Assembly: GCA_044448905.1 (NCBI GenBank)
Contig: JBIOHJ010000114.1
Span: 1 to 10,922 of the forward strand
DNA from: JBIOHJ01 sp044448905
GTDB taxonomy: Bacteria > Bacteroidota > Bacteroidia > AKYH767-A > OLB10
Length of the DNA: 10,922 bases
Direction of reading: 5' to 3'
Of the stretch, positions 7,118-10,922 are shown piece by piece (position 1 is the stretch's first letter; each line of letters starts with the position of its first letter). A model generated the notes under the pieces. That model made no database searches. It was not told the origin of the DNA and worked only from the letters and a program-made list of their open reading frames with translations. The translations under genes were made by a program, and so were the position numbers.

Positions 7118-8065
7118 TTGAAAAAACATTTACTACTCACTATTTTTATTTTTGTTTTCAGTTCAAAAATTAATTCGCAACCACAACCTTGGGCGCAACC
7201 CGGTGCACATTGGTATTACAAGGATGGCGATGACGCTGCAATCGGATTTTCGGGTTATATTGAAATTACAAAGGGCAGTGACACCATAATAAATGGAATT
7301 ATTTGTGATGTTCTTATTCCACATCATGAAGGAGTAACATGGTGGAATGGTGGACAGCCTTATAACGTATATTATCCGAATCAATATACTTATGTAAGCA
7401 ACGATACAGTTTATCATTGGAGAAACAATCAATTTTACGTTCTTTATGTTTTAAATGCACAGCCAGCGGAATACTGGATTTGCGGTCCTGATTATTATGG
7501 CTCCTTCTGCCAGGGCGATACCATAAGAATTGACAGTGCACAAATTGTAAATGTTAATGGAATAAATATGAGAACGCTGGTTCCTGAGCCGTATAATCTA
7601 TTTCCACAACCGCAATCTATGTATCATCATCACCCAGTGTATGAAAGATTCGGCTCACTTGCTTTTTTGTTCCCCATACCAATGTGTATTACTGATATTG
7701 CGCAGCCTCTTTTAAGATGTTATAGTGACAGCAGTGGCTTTAGTTTTACCACTAACATTGCACCTTATTGTGATTACATTACCGGAACGGAAGAAATTTT
7801 CGGAAATAATAATATTCGGATTTCGCCCAATCCCGCTTTTCAGGAAATCAATATTTCTCTTCAATCATCAAAAACCTCAACGGCTGATTTTATTGTAAGG
7901 GATGTAACCGGAAAAGAAGTAATGATTTCGGCAAAGCATAAAATAATTTCCGGCAGGCAGACTATTCAAATTAAGCTGCCGCGTTTTAACGATGGCATAT
8001 ATATGATGGAATGCCGGATGAAAGAAGGTTCGGTTTACCGGAAAATGGTTATTTCTCAAAATTGA
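7118..8065 (+). CDS. Secreted protein with T9SS type A C-terminal sorting domain
   Basis: The protein is 315 residues from the TTG at 7118 (340 from an in-frame GTG at 7043). The TTG start gives a standard Sec signal peptide (KKHLLLTIFIFVFSS, then KINSQ). The GTG start would add 25 residues, including several Tyr, before it, which is atypical. The mature part has aromatic-rich strands (AQPGAHWYY, GYIEITKGSDTIINGI, NDTVYHWRNNQFYVLYVL) and four Cys within about residues 122-217, but no enzyme motif I recognise. The last ~85 residues form a typical T9SS CTD: ISPNPAFQEINISL, then FIVRDVTGKEV, then LPRFNDGIYMM, ending YRKMVIS. The protein is therefore predicted to cross the inner membrane by Sec and the outer membrane by T9SS, and to be released or anchored at the surface. 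The function of the passenger is unknown. It is divergent from the sigma-factor operon and convergent with the DUF5686 gene. Confidence 0.88.
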   Translation: MKKHLLLTIFIFVFSSKINSQPQPWAQPGAHWYYKDGDDAAIGFSGYIEITKGSDTIINGIICDVLIPHHEGVTWWNGGQPYNVYYPNQYTYVSNDTVYHWRNNQFYVLYVLNAQPAEYWICGPDYYGSFCQGDTIRIDSAQIVNVNGINMRTLVPEPYNLFPQPQSMYHHHPVYERFGSLAFLFPIPMCITDIAQPLLRCYSDSSGFSFTTNIAPYCDYITGTEEIFGNNNIRISPNPAFQEINISLQSSKTSTADFIVRDVTGKEVMISAKHKIISGRQTIQIKLPRFNDGIYMMECRMKEGSVYRKMVISQN

Positions 8066-8092
8066 GCAAAAACAGGAATTATTTTAATACGC

Positions 8093-8140
8093 CTGAAAAA
8101 CAGTTGTTTTTTAGCTTTCAATGAAAAAATAGCGTTTTTT
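8093..8140. terminator. AT-rich hairpins downstream of the T9SS cargo gene
   Basis: A 9-bp stem (8093-8101 with 8106-8114, one G-T pair, loop AGTT) has a T-rich descending arm on the plus strand, 27 bp after the cargo gene stop. Just beyond it, six A (8124-8129) can pair with six T (8135-8140) around TAGCG. Together they could end transcription from the left. The stems are mostly A-T pairs, so strength is uncertain. Confidence 0.4.
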
Positions 8141-8159
8141 GGGCTAATTTTAACATTTA

Positions 8160-8190
8160 TTAGTGTCAACGAGTGACTCGTTGACATTAA
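8160..8190. terminator. Long hairpin at the start of the 21-bp repeat array
   Basis: TGTCAACGAG (8164-8173) and CTCGTTGACA (8177-8186) are perfect inverted repeats around a 3-nt loop, TGA. Allowing one G-T pair the stem extends to 14 bp (8160-8173 with 8177-8190). It lies between two converging genes and has A/T-rich sequence just outside its left end, so it could terminate the leftward DUF5686 transcript. Terminator function is inferred; it could instead be a protein-binding or recombination site. Confidence 0.45.
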
Positions 8191-8265
8191 CGGGAGGCTC
8201 GTTAGTGTTAACGGAAACCTCGTTTGCATTAACGGGGGGCTCGTTTGTATTAACGGACGGCTTGG
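8161..8265. repeat. Five tandem copies of a degenerate 21-bp repeat
   Basis: Units at 8161-8181, 8182-8202, 8203-8223, 8224-8244 and 8245-8265 are each exactly 21 bp. The shared core is TTAACGGnnGGCTCGT, preceded by a variable 5-bp part. Unit 1 has diverged most (TCAACGAGTGACTCGT). Unit 5 ends CTTGG instead of CTCGT. The block is far richer in G and C than the flanking gap and sits in the convergent space between the T9SS cargo gene and the DUF5686 gene. At each junction CGTT and AACG face each other across a short spacer, so every boundary can form a small hairpin. Open frames cross it only because the period is a multiple of three; I see no reason to call it coding. Confidence 0.85.
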
Positions 8266-8275
8266 GAGCACATTC

Positions 8276-10738
8276 CTACAACCCCACCAAACTTATCCTT
8301 ATCCCCGTTTCGGTTTTTTGGTTTTTCGTAAAACCAGCCACAAATTCGAACCGGAAAATATTGAGCTTGGAAATGCCTGCTGAAATTTCAAAATGATTTT
8401 CGAGATCCGGTACATGCAAAAAATGAAACCCAACAATTTCATCCAGCTTTAATTTGCGGAGCAAAGGAATTTTGTTGAAAATAAATCCGCGAAAATTTTG
8501 TTCGGCATGCGCTTCAACAAATTCGTTGTTGGTGCTGTTTGAATAATAATCAAGGATGTTGAATTTTCGCAAATCAAAATTTGAAAAAATAGTTTGGTTG
8601 CCATTGAAATGTTGGGAATCCATAAAAAACATTTTTTTGTTCGATAAAAAATTTCCGTACACCACTTCGTATGAAAACGAACCGAGTAAACCCAAATTCA
8701 TTTCATCGTTCACACCGGCTTTGAGCAAATCGTAACTCACATCACTGCTACTAATATCATCTCTCGCTTTTTTATAATTCAGAATAAAGGTTGGATATTT
8801 TGAACCGATGATAAATTTCTGGTTAGGGCGCGAAATATATTTTTGTTTGATGCGAAAACGCAGGTTAATGTTTCCGGAAAAAATTTGATTTTTCTCAAAT
8901 GCCGGAGAATCATCAACAGGGTTGAGCGGGTTGTTCGATGTGTACTCCCGGTTTTCTTTGTCAACAAAAGTATAATCGGTATGATTCACTAACGGTGTGC
9001 GCTCGGCATATTCTCCCCCTATCTCATAATTAATTCCATTAATGATTTCGCCACGATAACTTATTTTTCCAAATGCATTTGAAAATATTTTCATATAATT
9101 TTTTTCTCCAAAAAGCGAATAACTGGTATTGATAAAAGCGCTGATGGGATTTTGATTGTTGTACTGCATCGAATTTTTTCCGCCTTCAACGGTAAAATAA
9201 TTTTGCCGGTATTTATATTCAAATGCAACCGTGCTGCTCCAAGTTTTATTTTCCACGCCATATTTCACAAACGGAGTAATGCGAATGCGCTTAATTCTAT
9301 CCTCATCAAAATTTTTAATGTATGATGCACGCATCCCCAGAGTAAATCCTTCAACCGTATTAAACTGAATGTTTTCGATAAGTGGCGAAAAATTAAATTC
9401 GCTTTTCTTATAACGCTGCCGGTACTCGTAACCGGTCAGTAAAATTTTTCCGGGTTTAATTTTGTTCGATTTACGATCCAACGAATCCAGGTATGGTTTC
9501 GATTCTTTAACGGCCTGTGCACTGTCCTTCCGATGATAATCAGTTTGTTCCTCCAGTGTAAGCGGAACCGGGCGAACACCAGCCCAGTACAAAGAATCTT
9601 TTTTATTTGAACCCTCCTGCACTTTCATCACTTCGCCCGCAGGTTTTTTTTCTGCTTTCGCAGGATGAAGATTATAATTTGAAAATACGCCTACATAATT
9701 TCCGTTTCCTTCAAAACCAAAAATCGCAAAATGAAAATCGAATCGGCTCGATGCAGCCATCCAAACCGAATTATCATCACCAACCGGAACAAACACCTGT
9801 TTAATTGCGAGCGTATCCACAAACATAAGCTGCGCGTCTTTGGTCAGCATCAAATCCAGCGAATGAATTCGCCATGTGCTATCCTGTATGTAAATAGTTC
9901 CGCGATACACCGGGTCGTTTTTTCTTTTCGGAATAACTGAAATTTTATTTACCGTAATATCATTTTCAATAAACGTTCCTTCCAAACGGAATTTATAATA
10001 GAACAATGCGTTGGAAGAAAGAGGTGAAACCACACCACGCGGTGCAATTCCGGTTTCCATAAGGTTCTCATAAAAATTAAATTGCATATCGCTTGCCTGG
10101 TTCCAGCTAAATGCACGGCTGTTACCACTCACCTTTGATGAAATCATTTCTTCGTGTACTTCATCAGGTTTTTTAAAATAATATTTCGAAACCGATTCGG
10201 ACAGGTAAATAATTTTTGTGATGGTATCAAGAAATTGTTCCACCATTACTTCTTGCCCTAATATTTTTTTTGGCCATTTAAGCAACCGCTGTAATCCTTT
10301 TATGTACACATCGCTTGAAACTTCATCAACCTGCTCCAGGTAAAACTTTCTTTTTTCAATTGCTTTTCGTATGATGGCATAAGCCGGATCTTCACCTGCA
10401 GTAATAACCACTTCTTTAAGCGAATAGTTTTCACGCATTAGAACAACATCAAAAATTATTTCCTCAACATTTAAATTAATTTCTTTTACCAGTGTTTTAT
10501 AACCGATGTATTTGAAAACAATTTCGTACTTGCCGGAGGCTGCTTCCAGCTTATAATTTCCATCTGCATTGGTAGTAGTACCGTTTGTTGTACCTTTGAT
10601 AAACACATTTGCAAAAGCAAGAGGTGCGCCTTGTTCATCCGACACCCTTCCTCTTATAGTATTTGCCTTCGCAGGAAAGAAGAAGAGTATTGATAAAATA
10701 ACCGGTATAAAGCAGGACTTAACGGTTGAAATATTCAT
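8276..10738 (-). CDS. DUF5686 outer-membrane protein with N-terminal carboxypeptidase-regulatory-like domain
   Basis: This 820-residue protein has a signal peptide (about 1-25, cleavage after AKA). A CarboxypepD_reg-like Ig-type domain follows at about 27-102, with the usual IRGRVSDEQGAPLAFANVFIKG and a Tyr-rich KYIGYKT strand. The DUF5686 region (about 105-820) opens with the typical EDPAYAIIRKAIEKR (116-130) and continues to the C-terminus as alternating aromatic strands that suggest a large outer-membrane barrel, ending TGIRISLVGL. The length fits intact members of the family. Unlike SusC proteins it has no plug domain or TonB box that I can see, so it is not a TonB-dependent receptor. Its function and substrate are unknown. 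The ATG at 10738 gives the signal peptide at once. An exact -7 element (minus strand, 10745-10752) ends 6 bases before the ATG, so the transcript may be nearly leaderless. The gene is transcribed alone, divergent from the secreted-protein gene at 10807. Confidence 0.93.
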   Translation of the reverse strand: MNISTVKSCFIPVILSILFFFPAKANTIRGRVSDEQGAPLAFANVFIKGTTNGTTTNADGNYKLEAASGKYEIVFKYIGYKTLVKEINLNVEEIIFDVVLMRENYSLKEVVITAGEDPAYAIIRKAIEKRKFYLEQVDEVSSDVYIKGLQRLLKWPKKILGQEVMVEQFLDTITKIIYLSESVSKYYFKKPDEVHEEMISSKVSGNSRAFSWNQASDMQFNFYENLMETGIAPRGVVSPLSSNALFYYKFRLEGTFIENDITVNKISVIPKRKNDPVYRGTIYIQDSTWRIHSLDLMLTKDAQLMFVDTLAIKQVFVPVGDDNSVWMAASSRFDFHFAIFGFEGNGNYVGVFSNYNLHPAKAEKKPAGEVMKVQEGSNKKDSLYWAGVRPVPLTLEEQTDYHRKDSAQAVKESKPYLDSLDRKSNKIKPGKILLTGYEYRQRYKKSEFNFSPLIENIQFNTVEGFTLGMRASYIKNFDEDRIKRIRITPFVKYGVENKTWSSTVAFEYKYRQNYFTVEGGKNSMQYNNQNPISAFINTSYSLFGEKNYMKIFSNAFGKISYRGEIINGINYEIGGEYAERTPLVNHTDYTFVDKENREYTSNNPLNPVDDSPAFEKNQIFSGNINLRFRIKQKYISRPNQKFIIGSKYPTFILNYKKARDDISSSDVSYDLLKAGVNDEMNLGLLGSFSYEVVYGNFLSNKKMFFMDSQHFNGNQTIFSNFDLRKFNILDYYSNSTNNEFVEAHAEQNFRGFIFNKIPLLRKLKLDEIVGFHFLHVPDLENHFEISAGISKLNIFRFEFVAGFTKNQKTETGIRISLVGL

Positions 10739-10744
10739 TCACGC

Positions 10745-10758
10745 CAAAAATAATTTTG
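10745..10758. promoter_or_regulatory. Overlapping divergent -7 promoter elements
   Basis: TAATTTTG (plus strand, 10751-10758) and TATTTTTG (minus strand, 10752-10745) both match TAnnTTTG exactly and share two base pairs, forming a near-palindrome CAAAAATAATTTTG. The plus element would serve the gene at 10807 with a leader of about 45 nt. The minus element would serve the DUF5686 gene with almost no leader. The only plus-strand TTG upstream (10726-10728) is 22 nt away, longer than usual. Confidence 0.5.
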
Positions 10759-10806
10759 CAAATCAAACGAAATAAAATAAATTAGCTGCGATAAAAAAAA
10801 TCAAAC

Positions 10807-10922
10807 ATGAAAAAACAATTACTAAGCGTATCCTTTGTTTTACTGACTTTAACATCACAGTCGCAAACTGTTTTGTTTTCCGAAAATTTTAACACCGGCA
10901 GTGGCGCTTTTATCCTTAACAC
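10807..10922 (+). CDS. Secreted protein, N-terminal fragment (3' end outside window)
   Basis: An ATG at 10807 opens a frame that runs to the window edge, giving 38 complete codons. It starts with a clear Sec signal peptide (MKKQLLSVSFVLLTLTSQSQ), probably cleaved near the SQSQ-T boundary. The following residues, VLFSENFNTGSGAFILN, resemble the first strand of the mature region in many Bacteroidota surface proteins with lectin-like or 'choice-of-anchor' domains and a T9SS sorting tail. Nothing in the window shows the C-terminus, so T9SS export and any enzyme activity are only guesses. The gene has an exact -7 element at 10751-10758 and is divergent from the DUF5686 gene. Confidence 0.8.
   Translation, partial: MKKQLLSVSFVLLTLTSQSQTVLFSENFNTGSGAFILN

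Noticed and set aside
8161..8265. Possible CRISPR array.
   Set aside because: The units are contiguous 21-mers with no unique spacers, and no cas gene is nearby.
8163..8396. Plus-strand open frame through the 21-bp repeats that reads as seven-residue repeats (LTGGSFV-like).
   Set aside because: It is open only because the repeat period is divisible by three and lacks stops; the minus strand is open too. It runs antisense into the DUF5686 coding end and has no promoter or start of quality.
8276..10738. SusC-like TonB-dependent receptor.
   Set aside because: The N-terminal carboxypeptidase-regulatory-like domain is shared with SusC, but no plug domain or TonB box follows; the EDPAY segment points to DUF5686.

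Overview
The window is AT-rich, densely packed chromosomal DNA from a member of the phylum Bacteroidota. The evidence is the lineage-typical gene content: a type IX secretion (T9SS) C-terminal sorting domain, a head-GIN (DUF2807) protein, a carboxypeptidase-regulatory/DUF5686 outer-membrane protein, and a DUF6427/DUF6341-like pair beside purD. Several intergenic gaps also carry the Bacteroidota -7 promoter element TAnnTTTG. I cannot name a genus. No tRNA, rRNA, transposase, CRISPR array or phage gene was seen.

Layout. (1) 1-584 (minus, cut by the window edge) is a multi-spanning DUF6427-like membrane protein. It is divergent from a 61-residue single-span membrane peptide at 682-867 that resembles DUF6341. 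(2) A GGAGG-type hairpin at 883-902 separates that peptide from a convergent minus-strand pair. The upstream gene of the pair (2213-3754) is a biotin-dependent acyl-CoA carboxyltransferase, probably for propionyl-CoA. The downstream gene (904-2193) is purD, which makes GAR in purine synthesis. (3) 3831-6986 is a minus-strand regulatory operon read in the order ECF sigma factor, membrane anti-sigma-like protein, head-GIN/beta-barrel surface protein. A weak terminator follows it at 3801-3822. (4) 7118-8065 (plus) is a secreted T9SS cargo protein of unknown function, divergent from the sigma factor. (5) 8066-8275 is a 210-bp convergent gap with AT-rich hairpins and five tandem 21-bp repeats, the first of which is part of a long hairpin. 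(6) 8276-10738 (minus) is an 820-residue outer-membrane DUF5686 protein. It shares a 68-bp divergent promoter region with a second secreted-protein gene that starts at 10807 and runs off the window.

Reading of function. The most coherent system is the sigma/anti-sigma/head-GIN operon, which looks like a self-contained cell-surface sensing or adhesion module. The anti-sigma-like protein has a clear tandem duplication of its cytoplasmic N-terminal domain and no visible zinc motif. The target protein joins a seven-turn GIN repeat domain to an outer-membrane barrel through an acidic linker. The 21-bp array and the overlapping back-to-back -7 elements at 10745-10758 are the most unusual non-coding structures. 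Nothing in the window clearly amounts to a wholly new defence or mobile system.
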